Shown piece after piece: positions 1 through 10,433 of a DNA stretch of 64,000 nucleotides. Source of the DNA: Amblyomma americanum (Eukaryota; Arthropoda; Arachnida; Ixodida; Ixodidae); contig NC_135497.1 in assembly GCF_052857255.1 (NCBI RefSeq), positions 195,086,006 through 195,150,005 on the forward strand. The letters are read 5' to 3'. The stretch's first letter is position 1. Each line of letters opens with the position of its first letter. The notes under the pieces were generated by a model, which saw only the letters and a list, made by a program, of their open reading frames with translations, searched no databases and was not told where the DNA came from. The position numbers and the translations under genes are program-made.

Positions 1-109
1 CACTCCGAATTATCCAGTCAGATTTGCATTAGAAATTATCAGACTGCAGAAATTCAAATTATCTGGGATTTCGAATTAGCCAAGTTCGAATTATGAGGTT
101 TTACTGTAC
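1..109. mobile_element. End fragment of a Tigger-like (TA-type) MITE
   Basis: The stretch is rich in CGAATTAT/AATTATC words and ends in GAATTATGAGGTTTTACTGT. This resembles the terminal sequence of the complete copy at 25887-26803, which ends GAATCAACGAGGTTTCACTG. Only one end is visible because the element runs out of the window. It lies in the intron just upstream of the first visible MEGF8 exon. Assignment to the Tigger/pogo group is by recollection of the terminal repeat style. Confidence 0.5.
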
Positions 110-187
110 ATGTTCCTTCAGCTTAGTTTGTTAAGTAAGGTTTGATTCTATTCTGTTTGACTCATGCGTGAACTTTTTCCTATGCAG

Positions 188-365
188 CCAACGTGTCCCA
201 CTGGCTTCAGACACTTGGGAGTGAAGTGGACTGGTACTACTTTGTGCGACCTCCTGAGAACGAGTGCACCAATGGACACCACACCTGCGACTCTGAGAGG
301 GAGGAGTGCGTTGATACAGCCGATGGCTTTGAGTGCGTCTGCAAACAGGGTTACGCCATCAGCAG
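188..365 (+). CDS. Megf8: MEGF8 exon (calcium-binding EGF-like module)
   Basis: This is the first visible coding exon of a MEGF8 orthologue, a large single-pass cell-surface protein. In vertebrates MEGF8 works with MGRN1 and MOSMO to lower Smoothened at the membrane and so restrain Hedgehog signalling (established for vertebrates, inferred here). A splice acceptor (TATGCAG) ends at 187. The frame reads NVSHWLQTLG, then an EGF-like module from ENEC to CVCKQGYAIS with six regularly spaced cysteines. The exon ends in phase 2 at AG/GTGCGG. That donor is weak, but the phase fits the next acceptor exactly and would make a serine codon across the junction. The upstream part of the gene (expected CUB, kelch and PSI modules) lies outside the window. 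Confidence 0.8.
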
Positions 366-1098
366 GTGCGGTTCAGATTGCCATTCTCAGCGTGCCTATG
401 CAAGCCTCAGAGGTATTCATGGCACTTTTGCACAAAGGCATCATGATAACTAATGCTTGTTCAAGGAAATGTATGTTGTCTGCAGAATGTGGCAAGATAG
501 TTCACTGAGAACAACTGATGCCTTCCAAATTAAATGTCGCTACATTTCCCAAAAAAATCTTTCCTATGCAACTTGCCAGTAAGAGGGCTACTAAAACAAC
601 ATTTATTGAGCACTGCATTGGACATTGTGGTACTCATACCATTGAATTTGTGAAGGAGTGGAATATTCTCAGGTGCTTAAAGTAATCAGTAATTTATGTG
701 GATAGTCAATAAGCTAATAATTTTCCATGAAAGAAAAAATAAAGCAATGTTTCTTGTTTGAAAGACTTTTCTGAAGAAAACAGAGTGTGCAGCCAATCAA
801 ACCAATCACGAGGTCATTAGTCTGTACTCGCATTCTATATACTGCAGTGGTGTGATTGCTATTCCAGTTATGCAGAACTGCATGAGGAGGCTACTAACAC
901 TGCAGCACCCTTCAGTATTTTGGTAAAATATGTCAAATTTGCATGCACTGTGTGCTGAAAGGTAATGTCTTCTCAGTTTTAAAAATCGAAACTGCCTGCT
1001 TGCCCTTACCATGTTGCAACATTAAAGAAAACAACGCGTAGCCCCCCATGGTGGCAGCAATGCAAAAAGACTACACAAGACCTTGGGGGCAGGAGGAC
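366..1098. other. Intron 1 sequence, no feature recognised
   Basis: This is AT-rich intronic sequence of MEGF8. I see no conserved reading frame, terminal repeat or SINE in it. Small open frames are not supported by composition or similarity. Confidence 0.5.
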
Positions 1099-2200
1099 CA
1101 GGGCTGCCGTTGATGGCTAATTTACAACTGTCTGGCGATGTAAATTTCAGGTTAGCTCCCTGGCTACACTCTGGCTACTTTGAATTTTTGGCCCATTTAA
1201 TAGCCATTTTTTTTATAATCGCATATACAGTAGCAAGCAAGCATAAAGATGACCCATTATTCCCGGTGGGTGTGTTGCGCATCGAGCCACCTGAAGCCAT
1301 GCGCGAAGATGCACCCATGTGGACCGCATAACACCACGTTATGCTAGAACACAAGAAGCATGGTACCGGTGAGAAAACACTTGTGCAGCCAAGCGTTACA
1401 GGGCTTCTGTTAAATGCATTTAGCCTGCCGAGATCATCGTCTTCCATGGGAAAGCGCGGAAGTGCAAAACGCATGTTCTGAGAAGAATGGCGAAAGGACA
1501 AAAAACTTCAGTGGATAATAATTTAGTCGTTGGCTTTGTGTGGGTGGCTGCTAATGATTAATTACTCCCTTGTGACAGATATAGTTCATTTTGGGGGATT
1601 CCCCTAAGCACTGGACCAGCACCGTTTCTACTTCAAGCTGTTGATCAGTTCACTCTTGGCTCGCCATCTGCTAGCTGTTCTGGTTGGCGCCCTTGGTGGA
1701 GCGACTTCCCCGGTTTGGCGGCGGTCCCGGGTTCAAACCTCGGATCAGAACGAATCTTTGTTCAACTACGAAGTTTTTGCGAAAGCTCTATAGCTTTTCT
1801 TCGCAGCTGTATGGCAGCGCTTGGGTGGATGCTAATCAGTAATTACTCCCTTATTACAAATCTACTCCACCTTGGGATATTCCCCTAAGCATTGGACCAA
1901 GAACACTATTGTAAATGACCTACCTGCACGCGCACTGAACTTTTAAAAATTTATTTATTAGCAACCTACCTGTGGCTTGGGGACCAAGCAAGAGACAGAA
2001 AATTGTGTACTCTTTATTCTTTTTCTTCAGCTGATTCACATTGCTATTATTTATTGTTCATTAACAAAAATTGTATTCATAATATCGCCTCTGTTCTATT
2101 TGGCTACAAATTAGGTGCTAAAATTAAATGGCATGGCTACTTTTGGCTACCTTTAGCTTGGATTCTGGCTCCTTTTAAAATCTGCCCAATGGCTACCCTG
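1099..2200. mobile_element. hAT-like non-autonomous DNA transposon
   Basis: The left end starts CAGGGCTGCCGTTG. The right end, read on the minus strand, starts CAGGGTAGCCATTG. Both fit the hAT terminal style CAGGGnTGCC. The flanking 8-mers AGGAGGAC (1091-1098) and GACAGGAC (2201-2208) agree at six of eight positions, consistent with a decayed 8-bp target duplication. No transposase frame is present. Inside is a direct repeat of about 80 bp (1541-1620 and 1822-1900, both containing TTCCCCTAAGCA) around a tRNA-like B-box, GGTTCAAACC, near 1733. Confidence 0.55.
1541..1900. repeat. Direct repeat pair around a tRNA-like B-box
   Basis: Two copies of about 80 bp share the order GGGTGG, GCTAAT, AATTACTCCCTT, then GGGGATTCCCCTAAGCA or a close variant, then TGGACCA. 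They begin about 281 bp apart. The unit between them includes CCCGGGTTCAAACCTCGG, like an RNA polymerase III B-box. This may be a tandem SINE-like dimer inside the hAT-like element, but I recognise no family. Confidence 0.45.
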
Positions 2201-2432
2201 GACAGGACTGACCTGGCATATGGGGTGGCACTAACGTTGTGAATGCACTAAAAAGTTATAGGCCATTGTATTGTTGCCAATGATCACATCATAGTGTCTG
2301 TAAAGTGTCACCGTAACAAATTCTTTATTGTTTGCTAATGTGCTGACAGACGCATTAGCTCAGGAGTGTTTTTAACAGCTGCAAAAAATATGAGCAATTA
2401 AACTACGCCGTATTTACACAATTGTAAGTCGA

Positions 2433-2484
2433 CCCCCCCCCCCCCCCCCCCTCACATCTTATTTCTGAAAAAAAAAAAAAAAAA
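2433..2484. repeat. C19 tract followed by A17 tract
   Basis: Nineteen consecutive C (2433-2451) are followed within 16 bases by seventeen A (2468-2484). The sequence just before, GTATTTACACAATTGTAAG, resembles a pogo/Tc-type terminal repeat, so this may be a decayed transposon end. No partner end was found. Confidence 0.6.
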
Positions 2485-2823
2485 GAACTTGGAGGTCGTT
2501 TACTCTTGTCCTTTGCTCACAAGTTCTGAGCTGCTCATCATTTGCAGTGTAAAGATGAACTTCAGCCACATGGAAATGGGCAAGTATTGTTTGCCACAGG
2601 ATTGAAAAGGATGGCACTACCGTAAAAACCGGACTATAGGTCGGACTGAAATATAGGTCGACCCCCCAACTAACCAATTCTAAAAATGAAAAAAATCTTT
2701 TTCAATGGAAAAAGTACCGAATGACACCCTTATCTTGAAACAAATGCAACTCGACAGGTTGCACAATGGTGACAGTATTTATTTTCATTTAAATGCTGCT
2801 CGTATGTACACCCGGCCAATTTT

Positions 2824-3271
2824 TTAACAGTATTGCGCGCCCATTGACCCGCGTGTTTGTTTCTGGCTCACAGAAGTACAGCGCCGTAGAGCAAAGCCCT
2901 TCCTCTTCATGAATCGCCGCACCCAGGATAGCGAGCCCTTGAATTTCGCCCTCGTGAGTCTAGAGGCACGCACGATCTCTACCGCTTTTACGCAGATGCA
3001 TTCGGCAGTCACGTTCAGCGATCTTGCGCGCAGCACGACCTTTCCTTCCAATTCTGGATACGCTTTGGTCCACATCTCTACCGCTTTCAAGTGGATGCAT
3101 TCGGCAGTCACGCAGCTTCTGCCTCCGCCAGTACTGAATGCTCTTTTCGGATACTCCAAACTCGCGCTGTCGCGCCAGGTTGCCGTGAGCTTCCCGCATA
3201 CTCAATCGCGTTTTTCTCAAGGCAACGGCGTGATGGTGAATTGCCATCGGCTTCCGCTCATTTTGAAACAA
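2824..3271 (-). pseudogene. Pogo/CENPB-type transposase DNA-binding domain fragment
   Basis: The minus strand encodes, in two frames, pieces typical of the pogo/Tigger double helix-turn-helix. First comes AQREFGVSEKSIQYWRR-like text (here ARQREFGVSEKSIQYWRRQK, 3140-3210 region). Further downstream comes FKGSLSWVRRFMKRKGFALR, which matches the CENPB-type second helix-turn-helix. The DDE catalytic domain is absent. A segment encoding VTAECI..KAVE is duplicated (2976-3013 and 3073-3111 on the + strand). Frameshifts make it non-functional as an enzyme, but the binding domain is readable. Confidence 0.6.
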
Positions 3272-3452
3272 AATGTGAAAAAGCAGCCTCTAACCGAAAC
3301 AGCTTTGCAACTATGGAAACACAAAATGGCGGTACTGCTGCTGATGGCGATGGTGATGGAGGGACGCTGTTGAGTTCAGCCACCCATTGTTGCAAGACTT
3401 CCGTAGTTTTTCCGCCAATAACTGGTATATAAGACGGGGGTTGACTTTTCAC

Positions 3453-4385
3453 CAGTGTTGTAGGCGTTACCAAAAAAAAGTAACTAAATACGTTACTCGT
3501 TATGCTAAGAAAAAAGGAACGCGTTACCGCTCTACGTTACCTATAAAGAAAATTAATGCGTTACCGTTACCGTTACTGAAAAAAACTACCATATGTTACA
3601 TTGCTGTTACTTCATGGCTATAAATTTTAATTAGTGCGTCTTCACTGCAAGAACTCAAGATAACAATTTTATAAAGCCCATATTTCACATAAAGCTTCTA
3701 TCCCAAACAACCATTTTACACGATATTTTGCACAAATGTGCAGGAGCTTAGCAATGCTATAGTGGCCTAAAGTTGCCTGTGGAGTTACATGTGTTGGATT
3801 CTAACTCTGTGGCACATGGTGAAGCCATCTTCTGAATGTGGCATTAAACACAAAATGGCACTTCATCATCAATTCTAACTTCACAAAGAAAACATCGTTG
3901 AACTAATTCTTAAAAATGTGATGTTCCAGAATGCTCGGCATGCTTCCACTCTTTAGAGAACTGTGTGTGTGAGTTTTTTTGGAAGGAGAGGTAGGCAAAG
4001 GCGAGTGTGTGAATGCATGTTCGTGCACACGTTCCGTGCTTTATGGCTATTGTGTCTTTTTTTTAGTTGGGTGCGTCGTGAAGGGCAGGTGTTTTCTGGC
4101 ATGCATGCGAGCCGCAACAAAGGTCATCGACAGCACCTGTTTGTTTATTTGCAACATCACTTTAGGTGTTCTGCACTTTTTTTTTATTGAAAAAGGGAAC
4201 GGAGTGGGTGACAACTGGAACAAAAAGTAACTAGTAACGTGACACCTCACGTTACCGAAAAATGTTAACGTAAGTACGTTACCCGTTACAGGTCCCAAAT
4301 GGTAACGAGTACGTTACTAAGTTACCGAAAAAAGTAACGCGTTGCCGGTAATGCCATTACTTGTAACGCGTTACCGCTAACACTG
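3453..4385. mobile_element. hAT-like MITE with perfect 8-bp target duplication
   Basis: The element starts CAGTGTTGTAGGCGTTAC and ends GTAACGCGTTACCGCTAACACTG-like (last bases AACACTG). It is flanked by identical 8-mers CTTTTCAC at 3445-3452 and 4386-4393. Both subterminal regions are full of GTTAC/GTAAC words in opposite orientation. The interior (3600-4200) has no transposase frame. Length is 933 bp. Confidence 0.8.
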
Positions 4386-4439
4386 CTTTTCACCATGGTT
4401 TTTTGAAAAAAAGTTCAACCTATGTTCCGGTTTTTACGG

Positions 4440-4833
4440 TATTTGGAAAAAGTACCACTAACCACAACACCTCTTTGTTTCTTTAGGCCAACTGATATTA
4501 CAAGCTTCTTTAATTTTGCATTTTTTTTAGCCAAACAAACTTCTCTTCCTTGTCTAAGAAGACCCCTTGACGGTTTGGTTTTCACTTGTTTTATGTAGCA
4601 TAAAAGGTGTCGTTGAGTTTGACTTATATTAAAACCTGCTCCAGAAGTGCACTTTGCTGCTCCTGAATTTAATAAGCCAATCACATCACTATTCTGACCC
4701 ATCATTAGCTGATGACTTAGTGTAAAGAGCAATGTTCAAATGGTCTGTCTTACTGTCTTTTTCATTGTTCGCCAAGGACAAAGGTTAGATAGCAATAAAA
4801 AGGAATGAGGAAACTTTTGTTTCCTGAATCCTG

Positions 4834-4836
<3 letters not shown>
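4440..4836. other. Intron 1 sequence, no confident feature
   Basis: There is a minus-strand open frame of about 100 codons here, partly overlapping the end of the pogo element. I cannot match it to any family. I see nothing else. Confidence 0.4.
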
Positions 4837-4882
<46 letters not shown>

Positions 4883-4902
4883 GATTATTATTATTATTAT
4901 TA
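4837..4902. repeat. (TTA)n microsatellite
   Basis: About 66 bp of TTA/ATT trinucleotide repeat with two interruptions (ACTATGATT). Confidence 0.95.
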
Positions 4903-5889
4903 GTTAAAACAGAGCTGCTTTTTGCTTGCTTTGTGAATGCGTGAGAACTACTGGTATGAACTTATGAAGAGGATTCTCAAACCTGAACTTCCTTCGTTAC
5001 AGCTTTTTCACTTGGAAATTCTCTGTGGAAACGCACCTTGTGGCTGCATCTTGCATTCCTTTTAATCACTCCTCATGTTTCAAAAAAAAAGTGGGGGGGG
5101 AGCAACATGAATCCCCACTGCTTTTGCGTGAATTATAGGAGCATTATAGATGCTACATCAAGCAGTGCCTGTCCATTGGCAGTGCCCTGGACACGTTTTG
5201 GTATTTTGGTCCTGCACATTAAGCACATTAGGAATGCCGATAGGAGAGGGAAATCTTGAAGGCAAAGAAAGGACAATACAAAGCAAAGTGTTTCAATGCT
5301 TCAGTGCCTGGCCTTGGGCTTTTCATGGTAACATCCCATATGTAGAGAAAAGATGTTAACGTGAGAAGTTGGGCTAGTTGGAATGTATTCATGATTAACG
5401 AGAGCAAAAGGATGAAGACAGAGAAGAAGATCTTGTTGTGTTGTCGTCTTCTCTTCGTCTTTTTCTTTTTTGCACTCGTTAAACATGAATAGAGAAAGGA
5501 GACTTCTCTCGAAAAAGAATACTAGACTTAAGGTGCAGTTCACACAATAACGAAGTATTTCTGATTCCCCGTCAGTAAACCATACAAGGCAGTGCAATTA
5601 TTTACCCCCATAACGAGCAATTTTCTGAACGAGATTCCGCTTCAATGAATTTTTTCCGAGTAAGCAGACTTTCTTTTTTTTACGTATCTAATATATGCCC
5701 ATATTTAATTAGACTTAACCAAAAATGCTGCCAAAGGCAGTTTGCACTTTTTGTAGCGCAGCTGACACTCCCTGTGAAATCGGAATTAATGTGCAGACAT
5801 GTACGCATAAAGATTGATGCAGTGCATGACTGCCTACAACGGTTTTGCCGACACTCAGCACTTAGGAACCATGGGTATTTGTGCAAGGC
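4903..5889. other. Intron 1 sequence with a possible Penelope-like fragment
   Basis: It is mostly unremarkable. At 5360-5470 the words GAAGTTGGGCTAGTTGG, TTCATGATTAACGAGAGC and a GAAGA-rich stretch resemble a repeat I associate with Penelope-like elements in ticks. That identification is from memory and weak. Confidence 0.3.
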
Positions 5890-6036
5890 AGAAAATTGTT
5901 TTTTTGAGGAATGGAAAATGGCGCAGTAATTGTCTCGCATCTTAGTGGACACCTGAACGGAACCGCGCCATAAGGGAAGGGAGGAAGGTGGGAGCGAAAT
6001 AAGGAAGAGAGAAAGAGGTGCCGTAGTCCTTCTGGC
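5890..6036 (-). mobile_element. Partial SINE (long-tailed type), minus strand
   Basis: It contains GGAAAATGGCGCAGTAATTG, then GTGGACACCTGAACGG, CGCGCCATAAGGGAAGGGAGG, and ends near AGGTGCCGTAGT. This matches the 3' half of the SINE at 11110-11419. The tRNA-like head is missing, so the copy is 5' truncated. Confidence 0.7.
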
Positions 6037-6646
6037 TTTTTCGCTAGCTTCACTGATGAAGGCATAGGGAAAATCAGCTCTGTGTTCATTTCAGTGTGAA
6101 GTTATCATGTCGATGGAAACCAGCCAAAACATTAAACGTTTTATGAGAATCCGTGGCTACTTGCAAAGCACTTCTTCCAAGGCTTCATAGTGGAGCACGT
6201 TACGCGTAGTGACACCAAGCTAGTAATGTGCAGTGCTCCGCTGTCGCCTGGTTTGCTGTGAGGAAGCACGTCGTTGCAAAAAGCTTGATGCTGGCTAGCT
6301 TACACTGTAGTCTTGCTTTTGCGCTGCAGGCAAGCATCGTGATAATTTTTTTTTTTCTTCCTGAAAAACCTGCCGGCACAGACCTAGTACATGCAGTGCT
6401 CCATAAATGGCAGTGTGAGGGCGGTTGCAGGCAAAGTCTCAACAGAACGAGTCTTCGCTGGTATGTTCATACTGCGCATTGCGAAACGCCTTCAAAGAAT
6501 CAGAGCAACCACATTTCTGGAACACCGTCTACTGCATCTATTTCGAGGTGCATGGGACCTCTCTTTTAACACCCAGTGACGTGAGCACACACGTGCCTTG
6601 TCCATGCTGAAATGCCTCCAGCAGCACGGTCCAACTACAGATTCTC

Positions 6647-6884
6647 AGGTTGCCGTAGTGCCTCAGTGGTTATGGTGCTCGGCTGCTGACCCGAAAGATG
6701 CAATTTCGATCCCGGACACAGCGCTCGCATTTTGATGGAGGTGAAATGCTAGTGGCCCATGTATTGTGCAACGTCAGTGCACATTAAAGAACCTCAGGTG
6801 GTCGAAATTTCCAGAGCCCTTCACTACGGCTTGCCTCATAGCCTGAGTAGCTTGAGACATTAAGCCCCCATAAACCTAAACCAA
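6647..6884 (+). mobile_element. tRNA-derived SINE (Ruka-like), complete with 10-bp TSD
   Basis: The head has GTGCCTCAGTGGTTATGGTG (A-box region) and a diverged B-box TTCGATCCC. The body carries GTCAGTGCACATTAAAGAAC and AGAGCCCTTCACTACGGC, and the tail has CCCCCATAAACC. Identical ACAGATTCTC flanks lie at 6637-6646 and 6885-6894. It is inserted in MEGF8 intron 1 in the sense orientation. Confidence 0.85.
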
Positions 6885-7276
6885 ACAGATTCTCGCAGAA
6901 TGCAAGTAGGGGCACTTTTATAATGCATGCAGAAAAATATTAGTTTTGACAGCATGCGTTGCAGGTCCCTTTATTACGTTAATACATCCATCTTCAGAGA
7001 TTCCCTGAGTACCCCGAAAATCGCACCACGGTGCTGATTTCAGACCTATGACCTAAGCTGAATGATTTTTTTTTTAAATAAACATTGTTCATGAACTAGC
7101 CAGTCCAATCTGTCAATGTTTGCACCCAATTTCACAACAGCGAAGCTGCCCCTTCAGCGAAATTTTTGCCTCCCCTTGAATTTTGTTGTAGCGGGATTTG
7201 ACTGTAGTTGGAAGCTTGTGTGCTGGTGATCGCAGCTGCAGGGTTGAGTGGAAGGCTTCATATTCTTCTTTCACAG

Positions 7277-7505
7277 CAGTAGCAGCAAGAGCAGTGGTGC
7301 TGGTAGCAGTGCTGGGAGCCCGATGTGCGAGCCTGTCTGTCCTGAAGGGTGCGACCAGGGCCAATGCGTGCGACCCAACGAGTGCAAGTGCAACTTTGGC
7401 TATGTCGGGCGCAATTGCTCCACACTCTGCCACTGCAATGGCCACAGTGATTGCGCCAGCCCTGACCACCTAGATGTCTGCACCAAGTGCCACAACAACA
7501 CAAAG
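7277..7505 (+). CDS. Megf8: MEGF8 exon (Ser/Gly linker, EGF-like and start of laminin-EGF module)
   Basis: The acceptor TTCTTTCACAG ends at 7276. The first base completes a codon from the previous exon (phase 2). The exon opens with a serine/glycine/alanine-rich linker (SSSKSSGAGSSAGS). It then encodes an EGF-like module (CEPVCPEGCDQGQC.. to CKCNFGYVGRNC) and the first half of a laminin-type EGF module (CHCNGHSDCASPDHLDVCTK). It ends in phase 0 at AAG/GTAGAA. The laminin-EGF cysteine pattern continues without interruption into the exon at 25000, so no intervening exon is needed. Confidence 0.88.
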
Positions 7506-7736
7506 GTAGAAGGACGACTGCCTTTCAGTGAATTTTAAAATGAAGGTACCTCGTTGGGCTTTTAGAATCTTGACCCTTACTTGACCACACCCATGGAGCA
7601 CTGAGCACCTGTTAATATTAACGCAGAGGCCCATTTCAAATCTTTCATGAGTGCTTGGGAGCTCCTGGGCACATTACACCACCTTTTAGGTTGTTTTTAA
7701 AACTGAACTTTCTATGCAGTTCTCTCTGTTTATCTT

Positions 7737-8534
7737 ATTTATTTATTATTTTATTTATGGATAGTGCAATCTTGTACACAAGATCATAGCAGGTGGGAAA
7801 CATTGTGTTCAGATTCAAAAATACAGACACATACAAACAAAACAGAATTGCACATAGAAAGTCAGCAAGAAAATGCCGCGCCAAGTCCATAACCGACAAT
7901 CATTTCAAAAGCTCTTCAAACAAATGCAATGATGTCTGCCTGGCAACATCATCTATGAGGTTATTCCAATCAGTGATGGTCCCCGGAAAAAAGGAACATT
8001 TAAAACAATTAACTCGCGAATTTAATGGTGTTATGGAAAGAGAATGGTGATTTCTAATTTGGTACCCCGAGGAATAAGTAAGGATATCTAAGGTGTCAAC
8101 TTTGAAAGTATTATTAATTAATTGAAAGAAAAACTTTAAGCGACATATGCAATTTTTGTTAGGAATAGAGGGTAAGCTTCTTTTTTTGAGGAGGTCACTG
8201 ACTAATGCTCGCCCGTAAGTGTTATATATAAACCTTACTGCTTTCTTTTGGATTCTTTCAAGTTTATTTATGTTTACCTTTGTAAAAGGGTCCCAGATAA
8301 TTACTGCATATTCTAAGATTGGTCTAATAATAGTGGTGTAGGCAAGGAGACATGTTCCAGGGGTTGCTAACTTAAGTGAGCGTCGTAAGAAAAAAAAGCT
8401 TTCGGAGAGCATTTGCTGAAACATAGTCGACATGCTTGGTCCAAGAGAGGTTATCAGAAGTCCATAGGCCTAGATACTTATATTCTGTAACTTCTTGAAG
8501 AAAATTATTATTAGCAGTGTAGTTATATAGAAGA
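7737..8534 (-). pseudogene. LINE ORF2, reverse transcriptase C-terminal region
   Basis: The minus strand encodes YKYLGLWTSDNLSW, then LAYTTIIRPILEYAVIIWDP and KLERIQKKAVRFIYNTYG, and near the end FKCSFFPGTITDWNNL. These are the standard landmarks of the CR1/L2/Jockey RT thumb and C-terminal domain. The 3' flank is TTTA/ATTT-rich. This is the continuation of the RT block that ends at 15567. Confidence 0.85.
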
Positions 8535-8749
8535 AAGACGCGGGTTCGATCCCGGCCACGGCGGTCGAATTTCGATGGAGGCGTAATTCTAGAGGCCCGT
8601 GTACTGTGCGATGTCAGTGCACGTTAAGAGGGTTCAGCAGTGACAGTGTCCATAGGAAATACATGGGAACTTTCAGAAGCTGTATCGTGTCTAAAAATGG
8701 ACAGATTTTCATGAGGTTTGTGGCAGCGTTTTCTTTTTTAGTGAACAGA

Positions 8750-8904
8750 GGAAATGTTGCGGACAGATTTTATTTTTTAAGTTTAATTTTTTTACAATTC
8801 AGAGGTAAATATGCAGAAAAATTGCACTTTTAGATATGTCGGTCTTTCATGTTATCTTGTGAAAAAACTAAGCCAGATATCAAAATTTCGTCCGCAACAT
8901 TTCC
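8750..8904. repeat. Subterminal inverted repeat of the TTAA element
   Basis: GGAAATGTTGCGGAC (8750-8764) recurs inverted as GTCCGCAACATTTCC (8890-8904), with partial pairing further inward. It lies about 120 bp from the left terminus. It may be a transposase-binding or regulatory hairpin (inference). Confidence 0.6.
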
Positions 8905-9824
8905 TTCCTTTTTCTCTCTTGGTTGTTAAGCCGCAATTTTCATCCATATCGAGCCTAGTGTTTGCGTTTTACAGGCTCTGAAAGTTGTGTATTTATTTTC
9001 TGCGGGGATTTGAAATTCGCGCCATATGTAACCACTGCGACGAGGCTCCACCTGGCATCAGCATATTTTTGTCACTACTGCACTCTACCACCAACCTCTT
9101 GGTTGTCAGTGTTCGTGCACGCAGGTTTTTACTCAGAACCTGGACGGACTTGAGCTCTTTCTTCCCTTTTTTCTTGCTTGGGCTGTTTTCTGAAAGGATT
9201 TCTGCTTTCCTTTTTTGCTCGAGCTTATGGTGCGTGACGTTGAGCTGGCCCGCTGTTTTGACAAGCTGCACAGCGTTCCCTACCATGACAAAGCGATCGA
9301 CGGGGGTTAGCAAGACGGCCCACGCCATTGAGGAATTGGACAAAGGGCCGCACCTGCACCATTCTATCACACAGTCATGGGTCGGGAGGAAACACCTGTT
9401 TGACCAGCGTTGCCAAACGCTTTAAGATAATCTGGCAACAGTTGTACACCCAGTGCGTCGTTTGCTCTTTTGGTTATCACTTGCTTATCACGTGCGCCGT
9501 CGCGCCTCCTATACAGCGATGGCGGCCCCAATTTCGGAGGCTGCCACTGCTTGCTCGCTTGACGCTTGGTGTCGCTGCAGTTGAACCGGTCTCGACTCCC
9601 TAAAATCAAGTTCATCTAAACACGCACTGGTCGAGTTGGGTGGACCTCGCTCAGCCCGACCCCCTACTCAACCAGACGTTATTGGTTCGTGTAAACAGGG
9701 CTAACCAAGAACTCGCTTCCCGCCCTTTTAAGTTTTATCCAACTTTGACTTATTTCGTTGTGAAATTATAAGCAGTGAAGGAGGTGTGAAAGGAAGTAAA
9801 TCTACTACAATTTATAATAAATAT
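8905..9824. other. Left flank inside the TTAA element, no confident gene
   Basis: Open frames of about 125-146 codons occur on both strands here (8985-9425 plus, 8993-9370 minus). The minus frame encodes a lysine-rich stretch (KKKGKKELKS). I recognise neither, and they overlap each other, so at most one could be real. Confidence 0.3.
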
Positions 9825-10391
9825 TGTCACGAGGCGGTGTAAATGCCATGAAAAAACAAACGAGCAGATTAACGTGGTACTGAAACAAGCTCTTTATTGG
9901 GCTGCTGCAGAATAGGCGTCTACACCCATACGCGGTCACTTGGCTTGTATTGTGCGTGGCGACGGCGGAGATTGTAGCGTCGGGCGTAGGTTCGCTCTTG
10001 GTGTGTAATGCGTAGCTGAGCGACTCGTAGAGCTCCCGCACGCTGCAAGCAGGCGGTGACGTCAAGGTTGTCGTCACTGGTGACGTTTGGCAGCATGGCG
10101 TCAAGCGTTGTCGTTGCTTCTTTGCCGTAAATGAGCCTAAAATGTGTCATATATGACTGGTCATCTCAACTGCGGTGTAGTAGACGAACATGACGTACGG
10201 AAGGAAGACATCCCAGGTTCAGCGTCGGCGACCATGGCGAGCTTGTCTGCAGTGGTTTTGTTCAAGCGCTGCGTGAGGCCGCTCATCTGTGGATGAAACA
10301 CAGTCGTCGTCCGACAGCATCTATACTGTAGCGCACGATGGCTTGTGTTAGCCCCACAGTGAACGCAGTTCGTGTGTGTCACGCAGGACAC
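9825..10391 (-). pseudogene. Ty3/Gypsy integrase remnant
   Basis: The minus strand encodes HPQMSGLTQRLNKTTADKLA, then in another frame FRLIYGKEATTTLDAML and RRYNLRRRHAQYKPSDRVWV. These are the C-terminal part of a Gypsy integrase core (HPQTNG..ERLN.T..D.L region) and the following GPF-type stretch. Frames change at least once and a stop follows directly. The bases after it on the minus strand include CAATAAAGAGCTTG and end near GTGACAATATT, possibly LTR sequence. It lies inside the TTAA element, just beyond the 3' end of its transposase gene. Confidence 0.7.
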
Positions 10392-10433
10392 AGTGAAAGA
10401 AGGAAAATACGCGCTGTAGTCACAATGGGTGTC

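Larger units (their letters stand above)
2620..4439 (-). mobile_element. Pogo/Tigger-like DNA transposon derivative, interrupted by a hAT
   Basis: Terminal inverted repeats CCGTAAAAACCGGACTATAG (left) and, on the minus strand, CCGTAAAAACCGGAACATAG (right) are flanked by TA on both sides (2618-2619 and 4440-4441), the Tc1/mariner/pogo target. Without the internal 933-bp hAT and its duplication the element is about 880 bp. It keeps only the N-terminal DNA-binding part of a pogo-type transposase on the minus strand (2824-3271) and is non-autonomous. Confidence 0.7.

Noticed and set aside
2909..3373. 154-codon plus-strand open frame in the pogo derivative
   Set aside because: It is antisense to recognisable transposase DNA-binding sequence on the minus strand, so it is a shadow frame.
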